This document shows positions 11,853 through 24,033 of a stretch of 64,000 nucleotides of DNA, one piece after another. Source of the stretch: Pigoraptor vietnamica. Taxonomy: Eukaryota; Opisthokonta; Filasterea. The notes under the pieces are model-generated. The model was not told the origin of the DNA. It was given only the letters and a program-made list of their open reading frames with translations, and did no database searches. Within the stretch, counting starts at the first letter, position 1; each line of letters opens with the position of its first letter. Made by a program: the position numbers and the translations under genes. The stretch spans positions 54,232 through 118,231 of the forward strand of contig CALSCQ010000139.1 in the NCBI GenBank assembly GCA_943704525.1, given 5' to 3'.

Positions 11853-14800
11853 ATGGCGGCGACCGAGGGGCGTGGCGAAGGGGACAAGTCGCACAATCTG
11901 GACCGCATCATGCAGCACTTTCTCAACAAGGTGCGCAGTCGGTTGGGTGTGGCCGTTTGTGGCCGCGCAATTGCGAGTGTGAGCTTGCGTTGCGTGGCTG
12001 TTGCATCCCTTTCACGTCGCGTGGGGTGCTGTGGACGCGGTCGTTCTGACGGCACACACACTCTGCAGGTGGCGCAGATTGTCGTCCAGTCGCGGCAAAC
12101 GTCGCAGGGCGAGAAGTCCCAAAAGCCAAACACATGGGTGCGTTTCGCAGCTGTGGCGCAGTTAGGGCTTTTGCTGTCAACGCTGTGGGACGTGTTGATG
12201 GAGCATATGGAAGTCTTCTTCGTGCCTAGCACGCACCTCTGACCACCAACCTCCGCCTCGTGACCCCTTGCGTTGCGCAGTTCAACCTTGAAATGCCGGA
12301 TCTCGAGAGGGTCAAGGACGACGTTCGCGCGTGGCGTGCGGACATTACTCGCCCGATGAACATTGAGATTGCGTTGGACTTGTCGCAGCTGGGCAGCAGT
12401 AGGGTGAGGAAGGCCATTTGGCAATCGCCGAGAGATGTGCTGTGTGCGGCGTTCTGTGTCTATGCGTTGCGTGTGCCTGCTCCTTTGTGCCTGCTTGTGG
12501 GTGGGGTGTGTGTGTGTGTGCATGTGTGTGTGTGTGCGTGCGTGTGTGTGTGTGCATGTGTGTGTGTGCGCGCGCATACGGGTGTGCGTCTGTCTGTCTG
12601 TGATATTGTACGTTCATGGCATTGAATCTACTTGCAAATGCGCGTGTGTGTGTGGCTGGCTGACGTCCGAGTCGTCGCAGGTCATCGTTCTGAACGACAA
12701 CCGCACTGTGTTTGCGGGGGATGCGCACTCTGGCGGACAGAAGCACATTGTGATTGAGCAGTGGCACCTCTCACTCGACCCAACGCAAGGGTGCGTTGCG
12801 TCTCGCCGGCACACGTGGCCGTGCCTTTTGGTGTTGAATGGGGCGTGCTTCCCTCCTCTTTGTTTGCTGTACCATACGTCTCACTCTATTCTGCAAAATT
12901 GCTTCGCCCCTCAGAGTGTCCAAATTCCTCGAGCCCGTGGTCGTATACAAGCGCCTCATCATTCTCACGCGTTCGGTGTACGCCTACGTGCGCATGCTCC
13001 CGGGGTATCGCCTCTACCGAAAGTGCCGCACGGCGAGCATGGCCCCCCTTCGGCTCGTGTACAGAATAACGTCGTCGCCCCTCAGCACCCAGAGCCTGTC
13101 GGACGGTGCGTTGTGCACGCACGCGGGTTGTTTCTCGCATCTCTTCCTTTCTGTCGTGGCCTTGACGTCTTTCAGTGTCATGTACCCTGCCGCATGGGGT
13201 CGAGAGGTTAAGCCTGCGCTTCACGTGATGCTTGCACACAGGCGCCATTGGGAGCATGGGGCTTGGGACCATCGACACGCCGCGCGGACGAATTGGCCTC
13301 TCGGTGGTGTATCGGCAGGGTGTGGACGTGCGGATCGCAGAGGCGGACCATCTATTGAGTTCGCGGCTCGTCGAGGACTATTTCGACTCCCCCTCGGACA
13401 GTCGCGCCGAGTTTGGCGCGGCACCCGTCCTGCAGCAGCAGCCTCTGTCGCTGGGAAAGAGGGACGCGCACATTGCGACAGGTGTGGCACTTGCGTGCAT
13501 GTGTCTGTTTGCTGTCGCCTCTTGAGCTCGCACGGTATGGTTAGTGCGTCAGTCATCACTGATTCCCATCGATGCAGCCGCAGACGACCGTGCGGCGACC
13601 GAACGGCGATATCCGTCGCAGACAATGGCCGCACAGCCGACGCACGCGCCACCCGCACAAACAGCACCGTTTCCCGCGCGCGCCGAATTTCCATACGCAG
13701 CAGCTGGTCCTCTTGGCTCTTTTGGCGCGCGGCTGGGCACGAGCCCACACGACAGTGCCGAGTACGTGTCCCTCACTCGCGAACAGGCGCGGCCGACAGT
13801 CGCGACGGCGTCCCACGCTCCCGCAGTGGATGGGGGTCGCAGTCCGTTGGAGGCAGTGTCGCGCGCGCCTGTTGAAAGCAAGCGGCCGGTGGAAGGGCCT
13901 TTTGGGGACTTGTCAAGGATACCTGCGATGTACGCCGCCGCCGCAACGGGAGCGCCGTCCGCGCCCATCGCGGCACCCGTCTCCGCGCCGTTTGGCGGGG
14001 AAGAGGAAGCCCACCGGCCCACCGTCGCGAGGTCGTTCAGCCGCCCCATTGGGATTCCGACGAGCAGCGTGTCGCCGGCGCGTGGCGCGGAGCACTCGTC
14101 ATCGCACGGCCTCTACGCCGACGATCCGCGTTACTTGGGCACGTCCGCTGGCGGCGCGGTGGGCAGCTATGGCGGCGGCGCTTACATTCCGCCGTCGCCG
14201 GCCACGAGCAGTTTTGGGGGCGCGTCGTCCCTTCCGAGCGCGCTTGCGGCCAAACTCATGTCGACGAGCGCCACCCCTCCGTTCTTCCTTCCGGCCATGG
14301 ACTATGGGTCGACACCTCCGCGTTCCGGCGTGTTTGCGCAGCCCGTACACCAAGGTTCGGCGGTGTCTGTTCCCGTCCGCACCGTCGAAGGCTTTGGGAT
14401 TCCCGCGACCGCCGCGGAGCCCGCGCACACGACGAGCCAGTTGACGGGGAGTGGGCTTGGGTCTGCGTCCGCTGGAACTGTGCCCGCGCACGCGGTGTCG
14501 GCGCCCACGCACAGCCCCATCTCCGACAGCAATTTCATGACGCGCTATCTTGGGGGAACGGCCTCGGGTTCGCCGGGCAGCACTCCGATGGCCTCTACGC
14601 AGCGGCGTGCGTCGCTTCCACGCACCGACGGGGTGCGTCCGCCGAACGTGACGCCGTTCAAGAATATGGGCGGGTCGACGAGCACATCCAGCCTTCACGG
14701 CGAGAGCAATCTGACGTCGCGCACCCCGAGCGTGCAGTCGCTGGCATCTGCCACCCAGTCTCCAATGGTGCAGCACCGGGTGCCGCATGCGCCCGCGCCT

Positions 14801-15551
14801 GCGTCGGGTGCCGCTGCCGGACACGGATTTTCGCTCCTGTCGCGGCAATACGCTGCTGGCGGCGAGTCATTTGGCAGCGCTGGCAATCTGCCGAAGGCGA
14901 TGGCGGGTGTCGGCGCGCCGCAGCGCAAGAACGAGGCGCCGGTGCGTTGTGGCGCCTTGTTTTTTTTTTTTGTTTTTTTTTGTTTTTTATTGAGTGCATG
15001 CATATGGATTGTCGTCTGACGCCTCTTTTTTCCTTCCTTTTTTCCCGTTGTACAAAGGGTTTGAATGTTGGGCTCGGTTCGACTTCGCCGGTGGACGACG
15101 ACATTGCCGCGTTCATTGCGAGTTGTCAGAATGCGCCGCAGCTCACACCCTTCCAGTCGATGGGAGGGCGTGCGCCGTTCGCTGCTCCGTCGGCTCCACA
15201 AGCGCAAGCCGCGTACCCGCAGCCAGTGAGGCCGACCACCGTCGGTTTCTCTGGGCTCTATGACGTGGCTGCATCGACGGCCGGCGCTGCGTCATCGGTG
15301 AGTATTCTAATCTTGCCGTTTCAGTGTTATGCAGTTGCGTATTCTAATCTTGCCGTTTCAGTGGTTTGCAGTTGCGTGTTCGCTCACTGTGCGTCCTCTG
15401 CCACCCGCAGCAGTCCATGCTGGACTCTGAACTCGGACGCTTCCGCCAGGCGCGGAACGAGTTTGACCTCCTCACGCGCGAAGTGAACGACAGCATGGCT
15501 TTCTCGCACGGGCCACTCGACCCCACGCGGCAGTCGTCGACCTTCCGCTAA
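11853..15551 (+). CDS. ATG13: Autophagy-related protein 13 (HORMA domain)
   Basis: ATG13 is a regulatory subunit of the ATG1/ULK1 complex that starts autophagosome formation. Nine exons (11853-11930, 12069-12137, 12281-12403, 12681-12790, 12915-13105, 13242-13481, 13545-14941, 15058-15297, 15411-15551) encode 862 residues with closed phases. The N-terminal 250 residues match the HORMA domain: a start resembling LDRIMQHFLNKVAQIVVQSR, then W-FNLEM, PMNIEIALDL, HIVIEQWHLSL, VVYKRLIILTRSVYAYVRML and GYRLYRKC. A long disordered Ser/Ala/Pro/Gly-rich region follows. Near the C-terminus DDDIAAFIASCQNAPQL resembles the conserved metazoan ATG13 tail, and the motif TPF-x-x-MGG occurs twice. The last exon (LDSELGRFRQARNEFDLL) may be a short helix. 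The acceptor for exon 7 is TTAG at 13541-13544, chosen by phase. Confidence 0.93.
12505..12585. repeat. (TG)n microsatellite in ATG13 intron 3
   Basis: TGTGTG/TGCGTG tract inside the ATG13 intron 12404-12680. Confidence 0.85.
15302..15375 (+). repeat. 37-bp tandem duplication at the ATG13 intron 8 branch/acceptor region
   Basis: Two near-identical 37-bp copies (15302-15338 and 15339-15375) directly after the donor. Each carries a TTCTAAT branch-like word, a pyrimidine-rich TTGCCGTTTCAG and a second GCAG. The real acceptor by phase lies further on at 15410. Confidence 0.9.
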
Positions 15552-15962
15552 ATTAAAGTGGATATTGGCACGCTACCTGTCTCCATGCTGTTGGACGGGT
15601 TGCACGGGTGTATGGACTGTTCCGTCGTTGATGAATCGGCAGGTTGAGTGAAGTGCCGATGTGTCTCGGCTTGTTGGGTTCTTCGAAACACATGGCAGTG
15701 ATATTGTGATCATCGTAGAGGGAAGAAAAGAAGAAAGAAGAAGAAGAAGAAAACGGTGTCGAGTGTTTAGGGTACTTCCCTCGCCGGAATTACCCTAGTG
15801 CTGAGTACGTACGCTCAGTACGCGCCCGCACGACAATTGACACTGCCGACAAAACGAGGCACAAAAAAGCACTCCGTGCGCCGCCCGAGAATTTCTGTGC
15901 CTCTGTGCTTTGCAACATGAAGTCGATGGCACTCTGTCTGGTTTCATGCGCTTTATCCTCTT
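15552..15962. other. Convergent 3' spacer with GAA tract
   Basis: 411 bp between the ends of ATG13 and the CLC gene. It contains a purine tract of GAA repeats at about 15721-15752 and a short inverted repeat, CTGAG...CTCAG around GTACGTAC, at about 15801-15818. No gene is seen. Confidence 0.6.
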
Positions 15963-18900
15963 CTACATAAAGTTGATGGCCTGCGGGTCTCTGTTGTTGG
16001 CGGCGGCAAGAAACTTGAGCACGTCCTTCTTCGTGAGCAACCCGGTCAACTTTCCCTCGCCTGTGACGAGAGCATACCTGCAGCGAAGAACGAGCGGGAT
16101 GAGGCACACTAAAGCGACGAGGCAACTAATTCAGAAGACCGCACGGCACCCCGCCGCATGCCCGAGAGAGGCACCTGTCCAGCAGACCAACACACCTGAG
16201 CCCGAGTCGTCGGAAGAGGTCGACGACGAAGGACATGGGGCTGTCTTCCGTAATCTGAATGGGGCTCTGCGACACGACGAAGCTCAGTCACCTAGGGCCA
16301 CACGGTGTTCGGCGGCAAACAGATACACACAATGCCCACGCGATAATTTTTGCCATCCATCGCAATCCTCCAAACATCACCAAAACCCACCGGATCGAGA
16401 CAGTGCCCCAGGTGCACAACCGGCGGACCGCCCTCGGACTCGCGCGCCTCAGCGAACGTGCACTCCGTCGAACCGGACACGTCCAAGTTGGCACGAGCGC
16501 GCTCTAAAACACGAGAGGGAAGAGGACGGGTCAGGCATGTCGCTTCTAATAACGCATGTACACTCATGCATGCACTGACGACCGCACAATGCAAAGCAAG
16601 CGCACGCACCAAGCGCGAGCCGGAGCTCCCTCCGTCCGACGAATCCAACGACGACAATTTCTTCGGGCGAAGTAACAACAGGAAACCCGTTGAAGTCGAC
16701 CTGTTCGAGAGTCGCCTCTGTAGACACACACGCGTGAGATGAGGCAATGGTTCCAACTAACCAGAGAACCAACACACTCATAGGGACGCAAAACAGAATC
16801 AATGCGCCAAGACAAGAACCCACCGAGGCCCTCGAGGGTGTTTCCCGACTCGTAGAGCAGGCAGAGGTTGCGCACAGTCCCCACTTCCTTCAGCACGTCT
16901 GCAACGAGCGTGTTGGCGCCAAACGACTCCTTGTTGCTGAGGAAGGGATAGCCGTTCATGCGGATGATGCGGTCGTTTCTGTCGAGAGATCAGCGCGCGC
17001 GCGCAAGAGTTAAGGCGAACAAGGGCAACACTAGCATGGGCTCAGTTCATAGGGGTTGAACCCATGTAACACTTGCGTGACAGCGACGGCATTCTCACAA
17101 CGACACACAGGGCACGGCTGTTGACCCACTCCCCACGATCAAAAACGACAGCACACCGAGACGCGGGCGGATACATTCCCTCGCGCCCAAATGCGTCGCC
17201 GACCCATTTGCTCGCGAGCACGGTGAGCATCACCGGCAGCACGTATGTGAGACCACCCGTCAGCTCAAAGATGATGACGACGAGCGACACTGCACGACAC
17301 ACCAATGCGGGTCACAAACGATCGATTAGCACGAACGCGCCAACAGACATTCTTGCCAGACGCCACTCGCACATACAGTTCCAAGGCAGAGACAAACAAA
17401 CACGAACAAAAGTACAGGCGTCCTACGCATCCACGCACCGGTCATCCGCGTGACGCCGCCCATCATCGCCGCAGCCCCAATCATGGCGTAGAGGCCGGGT
17501 GTGATGCAGCCCTCCATCGTGTTGCACGCGTGCCGCACGACGTCGGAACTCGCGTTGTCGCTGCGTGTGCGACGAACATAGACGTGAGCACACACAAGGG
17601 AATGGAACAACTGGAGTGCAGACAAGATCGCACAAAGAGGTGCAGGCCATACGAGCAAGACCAGGTTCTAATGTAGACAGATTGCACACAAAAGGAAAAG
17701 GCTAAACTCACAGCACAATCTGCTGCACGCCAATGCCGACGACGCGTCCGACGCACGCGCCGATGGCCATCGACGGGACGAAAATGCCCGCGGGGACCTG
17801 CGACAGAAAAACGAGGAAGGGAAATTGGGTGTGACGCTTATTACACAGGGACAAGGAACGGGGATTGGGTGTGAGACACACTCATACGGACCGGAAAGTG
17901 CTGGAAGACAATGGGAAAAAAATGCCATTATGTCTACGAATAACTGCCGAACAGGGGCTCGCGAGGCACGCCGAGTGACAGAACGCCAACGCACCGACAT
18001 GCCGAAGGTGAACACGGTGATGGCGATCTTGAAGAGGGCGACGAGGAGGAGCAGCCACACGACCTTGGGCCCTTGCGTGCTGCACGGAGAGAGAAGCGCG
18101 CATGTCATTGACTAGGGGGGAAATCGCGAGTATCAAACGCGGAATGAGAAAACACAAACACACATACACCCACAACAGAGACAGACAGTCCACGCACCAG
18201 AGGTCGGAAGTGTCGCCGTGCTGGCACTCGCTGAAGAGGTCTTTGATCAGCTCGGACGTGCTTCCCCTGAGGAAAAACGAAAGCGCAAGTTGGGAATTAC
18301 AGCGTAAAAGGGAAAGGAAGTTTTCCAAACGAACGCAAGGCCAGCAAGGGATTCTAATGGCACCCGCAGAGAACAAGTACGCGCATCTCCTCCAAAGAAA
18401 AGGCTGAACTAGGAATACAATTGCGACCAAGAAGCGACAGGAGAGAGACCCAAACGCTGCGCCCACGCACCGCTGGTACGGGTTGAGATAGTTGATGAGG
18501 GCGGTGAGGAGGGCGACGGCCGCGACTTCCACAATGGGGTACTTGCGAAGGTGGGCGTTCGACCGACGGAACATCGACCAGCGAATGTTCCAGTGGATAA
18601 TCGCCGACCCGACAAGTCCCTGAATTGGAAGAGGCGTGTGAGGGCAACGGACATGCAATGTCAAGGCCGTCAGACTCGCGAGTAATGCAGCATAAAGGCG
18701 AAGATGCATGCAAAAAACAGGGCTATGACACATGAAGCCAATAGCGTGGAATCGATCGCAGCGCAACAAACGCCCCACCCCAAACACTCCGAGGGCAATG
18801 AAGGGGAGCAGCTCAAAATAGTGCCACGGCCGGTCGTAGTCGACGTGGTAGAGCACAAGGCGCCCCGTTCGCAGCGGATTCAAGTACTGTAGCGAATACC

Positions 18901-21439
18901 CGTCAGCGGTATATAAGATGCGCGCTCTCACATTACGATTGCTCTAGCAGCATACGCGCGCCGCAACAAAGAAAGGGGCTCCGCGCGGGAGAAGGGGGAG
19001 GGGGGGGGGACGGCGAGTGCGAGCAACAGCACGCGCAAAATGAGAGGAGAACGCGACTGCGCACCTGCAGTGTCGCTGCCGCCGTGAGGGCACAGAAGAA
19101 GGATCGCCACATGGTCTTGAATGGAAAGTAATAGCTGACCTCCTACGAATCAATCGAGGCAAGGCGAGTGTCAACAGAGCACTCCATCAACGCATTCTCT
19201 TAGGACTGAAGACCACAGATGGGTGAGTGGGCACGTCTACGCACCTCGAGTGAGAAGAGGACGCCACCGACGGGCGCGCCGAAAGCGACCGTGATGCCAG
19301 CAGCAGCCGCCGCCGAAAGAATCTCGCGGCGCTTTGCTGCGCATCGAAGAAATGGGGGCGAGAATTTAGCCAACAGACGCGCACACAAGCGCAGAACAAA
19401 TAGAGACTGTCAAGTAACACATCCACACGCAATGAGAGTCGGCATCGCACCCCACCTTCGTTGAAGCGGTATTTCCGGAAGATTCTCGACACGACATTTC
19501 CCCAGCAGGCAACGACGTGCACGAGAGGGCCTTCTTTGCCGATGCTCAGTCCCGACGCAGTAGAGAGCACCTATGGTTTGAGACGAAGGGTTACACGGGA
19601 AGTGTCAGGCAGGCAAGCGTTGCCCAACGCGAGAAAGAATAATGACCCTACACACACAGGCACATGCCCCTCACGTCCAAGTTCAAAACAAACCACTTAC
19701 GAAGAGAATTCCAGCCACGCAACAGAACACGAAGAACACAATCGTCCTCACGCTCAAAGCGGCAACGACGGCCACGTCCGGACACAGACGCGCCTCGCAG
19801 ACGCCCCCACCCACCACACCCATGCCCTTCACTATCATTGTCCAGAGGCCGAGGTACCGCCGAATCACAAAGCCGCCGAGAATCGTCTTGATCTCAGGGA
19901 TGCCACTGCCCGCCGCATACGGCGCAAACGCACGCACGAGCGTCGCCGACAGAAACGCAAACGTCACCTGAACAACACGCAATCGAGTGAGCCGACGTTG
20001 CGTTGCGCACACGATGAGACAGCTACCAGCGTGCGCGTGAATAACACCGGCACCCAGTCCACGTTGCGACACTGGGAACAGGATTGCTTGAACTGCGTAC
20101 GCACGTGCAAGACAAGCGGAGACGCACCGAAAAGAGAATGTAGAAGAAGTAGTTGGTCACATAGGTGCTCGCCGAGCCCGGCGCCGACAGCATCTCGGCC
20201 CATGTCTTAAAGTAATGGCACTGTTGCGCACCTGCACAGACAAGAAGGAGGTCAGGAACACGCTCCACACTCACTCAACAACATGGGCCACTGACGCACT
20301 CGCACGCATGCACGCACGCACCCGTGTCTGCCGTCCAGCAGCAGAAGTCGCGGTTGAGCCAAAAGGCGCCCGTGCACGCGCCGAGCTTAATATCGCTCAG
20401 CCACAGGGTGCTGATCGTGATGAACGCGGCAAGGAAGGCACCGCCGACGCCTGTGACCACACGAAGCAAGTCAACACACGCACTGCCACCACTCACACAC
20501 ACACAGGGGGATCAGATTATAAAAAGTTGGAAAGATGTACGACTGGCGAACACAGACAAAGGTGGTCGTTCGCGTGCGATGTTTCCGTTCGAAGCTACTC
20601 GGTCCTCAACCACTTTCTGCATCGCAAGTCCAAACACACACGCAGGGCAAAACGCACCTACGACGAAGACGATCACCCATCCCTCGGCGGCATCCCACGC
20701 CTTGCGCACCCAGCCGTACTTCGATTGGCTCTGTTGGCGCACGTGGACATTCAACAAAGTGCAACCGAAGTCAAGAGGAATCCAAAAAAGTTAACGTATT
20801 TCATAGCTAAAGGGCTGTACAAACCAGAGAAAGACACATACCCATTCGCGCTCGAGATTTCTCCTACGCATGCGTTCGCGCGCACCGTCGCGAACCCAGT
20901 CTGCAGCGCGACAAAGGCGTTGTTACGAACAAGGAACCGCCGAGCAGTATAAGTTACTGCCGACGCACCTATCGTCGTGAAGTCAGCATAGCGATCCTTG
21001 CGGTCGTCGCGGGTCTCTTCCGCCTCGCCATCGTCTGTGGTTGCGGTGATGGTCCGCTTTCGCAGATATTGCCCATATGTAGGCGTCACGCCGGTGTCGG
21101 CAGTCGCCAGTCGCTCTGTTTCACTCGCATGTCAAATCCCACACCCACAGTAACAACGCCATGCACACAGCAAGGGTCTCGCGGCATGAACGTACCCGCA
21201 ACATCGCTCGCATCAATGAATGGGGCGGAGGAAGGCCCGGACAGCGACTGCATCGCCACAGGGAATCGGAAAAGCTCAGTCGCACGGCGGCCACACGCGA
21301 ATCAATTCAGCCGCAGTGCAATCGGAGTCCAGACACTCACCGACCCCGCAACTGTACCAGTCGACGCCTTCGGAGGGCGCGTGTTGGCGACGACGACCTC
21401 GATCTCGTCGGGTCGCGCGTCGGAACGCACAGTCGCCAT
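15963..21439 (-). CDS. CLC-type chloride/proton exchanger (CLC-3/4/5-like) with CBS domains
   Basis: Endolysosomal-type CLC antiporter split into about 19 exons. The 5' part is certain by phase: 21439-21341, 21113-20969, 20900-20842, 20730-20658, 20450-20322, 20231-20128; later edges are approximate. The N-terminus has DWVRD followed by [14 protein letters not shown], as in CLC-3. [25 protein letters not shown] (gating Glu), [17 protein letters not shown] (proton Glu kept), [18 protein letters not shown] and [15 protein letters not shown] (pore Tyr) follow in order. Two C-terminal CBS motifs are present, with [16 protein letters not shown] near 16200 and [13 protein letters not shown] before the stop at 15963. 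Both glutamates argue for exchange rather than channel activity. Two TCACGTGAC elements lie 200-270 bp upstream of the start. Confidence 0.93.
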
Positions 21440-21643
21440 CGCAAAAGTGCAAGACCCCTCAGAGGGGCGCCGTGTCACAACATGTGCCCCTGCGGTCTGA
21501 TCATGAGTTGAATGGAAGAAAGCGCCCACCACACGTGCCCTTCCTCCGTTTCAAAGTACAAAGACGAACGCGAAACGCACACAGCAAAAACACTCGAACA
21601 GATTTGAGTTCGGAACTGTTGGCCCTTTTGTGCCGTGTCACCT

Positions 21644-21657
21644 TCACGTGACGTCAC
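21644..21657. promoter_or_regulatory. Overlapping E-box/CRE-like element
   Basis: TCACGTGACGTCAC fuses CACGTG with TGACGTCA, in the divergent promoter of CLC and YIPF5. Such sites are bound by bHLH and bZIP factors in other eukaryotes; binding here is inference. Confidence 0.45.
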
Positions 21658-21696
21658 GCGACTCCCTCTTAATTTCCTAAAATAGCATGTGCGTCC

Positions 21697-21705
21697 TCAC
21701 GTGAC
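21697..21705. promoter_or_regulatory. Second TCACGTGAC E-box
   Basis: TCACGTGAC repeats the core found about 50 bp away. It resembles the CLEAR/M-box consensus used by MiT/TFE factors at lysosomal genes, and the CLC gene on one side is of an endolysosomal type. Confidence 0.4.
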
Positions 21706-22136
21706 TTCCTCTATGAAGCTTTATATGGAATAATAGATTCTCAATTAGACAGATTTAGAAATAGCGGTCTGTGGGCACTCCCTTTGTCCCGCACATTTAT
21801 TTGAGGATAACCCCTTATTTCGAATTAAATTGCAGGCATTTCAAATTAAATCTTCCTTCAACCCAATCACCCAATAGTGCCGATGTGGCCGCTCAGTCGC
21901 ATGTGCGCGCAAATTGTGCCGCAAAAGTGCATCGCCAATCAATTCACTCGTGGCGCCTTTTTCCTGTCGCTTCACGACGACACACGCACATTTACGGAGT
22001 GTGCTGACGAGAATTCGACGGACTCTTTGGAAGGGTTTGCTTCGCTCCTGCGCGACACCGACGCTCTCGTGCGGCGGCTCCACTTGATTGACGTGACATC
22101 ACATACGTTGTGACGAGTGCGTCACGAGCAGTGACC

Positions 22137-23513
22137 ATGGAGTCGTTCGTGGACTTCAACGACGGCTCTCAGCAGCACCACCACGCCCCCCAACAAGACT
22201 TTGGTTTCTATAACACGGACTATGGGGCATCCGTCCCCGCGGCGGCCCCGCCATCGTTTTACAGTCCACCGGGTGGCTATGCAGCACCGGCAGCTTACGC
22301 TGCACCGCCGCAGACGTTCGCGCCTCCCGCACAGCCCGGGTATGGCGCCCCCGCGTACGAGAACGGGGGCGGTTTCATGAAGACGAACTTCGGCTCGGAT
22401 GCGTCAGGCACGCTGGAGAGCTCGGGGAAGGGATCGTACACGTCGGGCTCTGGGTACGAGGACGAGCCGCCCATTCTCGAGGAGCTGGGCATCAACTTTG
22501 ACCACATAATGCAAAAGGTACTGTTTCTGAGGGATGAATGATGCGTGGAGTTGTCCTTGTAACAGTGTCGACCACGCTTTAGTTGGCGTACTTATTTTGA
22601 AATGCGCCGACGACGCAGACGATGTCTGTGCTACACCCGTTCAAGGCGACCGAGCATGGCATCATGGACGACACGGATCTTGCCGGCCCTCTCCTCTTCT
22701 GCCTGATGTTTGGCGCTTTCCTCCTCGTGGTGCGTGGGTCCTTGCATGCCTTTGTCACGACTCGCCAACCCCCTGTTTGGTTGTTGTGTGACGTGTGTGA
22801 GCGCTCACATGAGCCCATCAGCCTCCATGCACTCTTGCAATCTCTGCTCTCTCACACATGCGGCACTCATTACAACTGTCCTGCCCGCGTCGCGCAGACT
22901 GGAAAGGTCCATTTCGGTTACATCTACGGCATCGGAGTGCTCGGCTGCCTCGCCATGTACTCGATCCTCAACCTCATGAGCGAACGCGGCGTTTCTATCG
23001 GCGTCACCGTCAGCGTCCTCGGCTACTGCCTTCTCCCAATGGTCCTCCTCTCTGTCGTCGGCATCCTCCTCTCTTTGCAGTGGGTGCATGCGGGCGCACT
23101 TATGTGTTGTCTACTTCGTTCGTGTGTCGGGTGCGAAAAGGCCTCAGTTTTGCTGCACGTGTCATGTACTTATGTGTTGTGTATTGGTGTGTCGTGTGCG
23201 AAAGGCTTCAGTGTTGCTGCCGTGTCACTTGTGTGTTGTCTACGTTGGTGTGTCGTGTGCGAAAGGCTTTAGTTTTGCTGCTGTTAGCTGTCACTTCGTA
23301 TTGCCTGTGCCGAGCACTGTTGACTCACTCTGTCCATCTGTGTGCTGCAGCGGCCTTGTGGGTCTCGTGCTGACATCGACGAGCATTGTATGGTGCACGC
23401 ACTCTGCCGCCAAGATGTTCGTGACGGTGCTCGACATGCACCACCAAATGTTGCTGGTTGCCTACCCGTGCCTTCTCGTGTATGGCGTCTTTGCCCTGCT
23501 CACCGTGTTCTGA
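22137..23513 (+). CDS. YIPF5: Yip1-domain family protein YIPF5 (Yip1p orthologue)
   Basis: ER/Golgi multi-pass protein that partners Rab GTPases in ER-to-Golgi transport. Four exons (22137-22517, 22619-22729, 22898-23079, 23351-23513) give 278 residues with closed phases. The cytosolic N-terminus is rich in Pro, Ala, Tyr and Gly. The hallmark [16 protein letters not shown] block appears as [19 protein letters not shown]. It is followed by [54 protein letters not shown] and a last segment ending [19 protein letters not shown], making five predicted membrane helices. The start is the first ATG in frame, with a good GTGACCATGG context. Intron 3 carries a minisatellite. Confidence 0.95.
23098..23292 (+). 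repeat. Minisatellite of about 60-70 bp, three copies, in YIPF5 intron 3
   Basis: Three diverged copies start near 23098, 23168 and 23227. Each contains GTGTGTTGT, GTGTCG(G/T)GTGCGAAA and TTTTGCTGC-like words. The array fills most of the intron. Confidence 0.8.
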
Positions 23514-23829
23514 GGCGTGGGAGGCTGAATTGCAGCGCGCGTGTGCGGTTTTTGCGTGCTGGCGGCGCGTGTGCGCGTGTCTATCGTTTCCCTTCTTTCC
23601 CGTTTTTTCTTTTTTTGAATTTTGTCTGCGGCTCTCTCCACGCGCTCCCAGGATGGATTCGGCGTTGGGGTAATATGAAAAACTTGGACACATTCAAAGC
23701 GCTGTTCAGCAATGTAATAGTTTGTTGCCACACGCACGCAAAACCTCAGACACACGCACAAAACGCCGCGCGACGCACACGCTCACCCACGCGCATCCAA
23801 ACAACACACGCGCGCGAATCGAAGGGCGA
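23514..23829. other. Convergent 3' spacer with T-rich tract
   Basis: 316 bp between the stops of YIPF5 and MOB4. A T/C-rich tract lies at about 23587-23625. No gene is seen. Confidence 0.6.
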
Positions 23830-23988
23830 TTAGTGGGGGATAATCAGGAGATTGGCAGGGATGAGGTCGTACATGATCGAAAACTTGACGAAGCGCGCGC
23901 ACAGAGACGACTCATTCTGCGACGACACCAGTGCGATGGTTGTTGTGTTAGAGCGAGACAAGTGAACATGTGCCACAGCGCACACACG

Positions 23989-24033
<45 letters not shown>

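Larger units (their letters stand above)
21440..22136. other. Divergent spacer between CLC and YIPF5 genes
   Basis: 697 bp containing the two CACGTGAC elements, an AT-rich stretch (about 21660-21860) with TTTATATGG near 21719, and ACGTGACATCAC at 22091-22102, 35 bp from the YIPF5 start. No additional gene. Confidence 0.6.

Noticed and set aside
13572-14444. 290-codon plus-strand Arg/Pro-rich frame
   Set aside because: Shifted frame of ATG13 exon 7.
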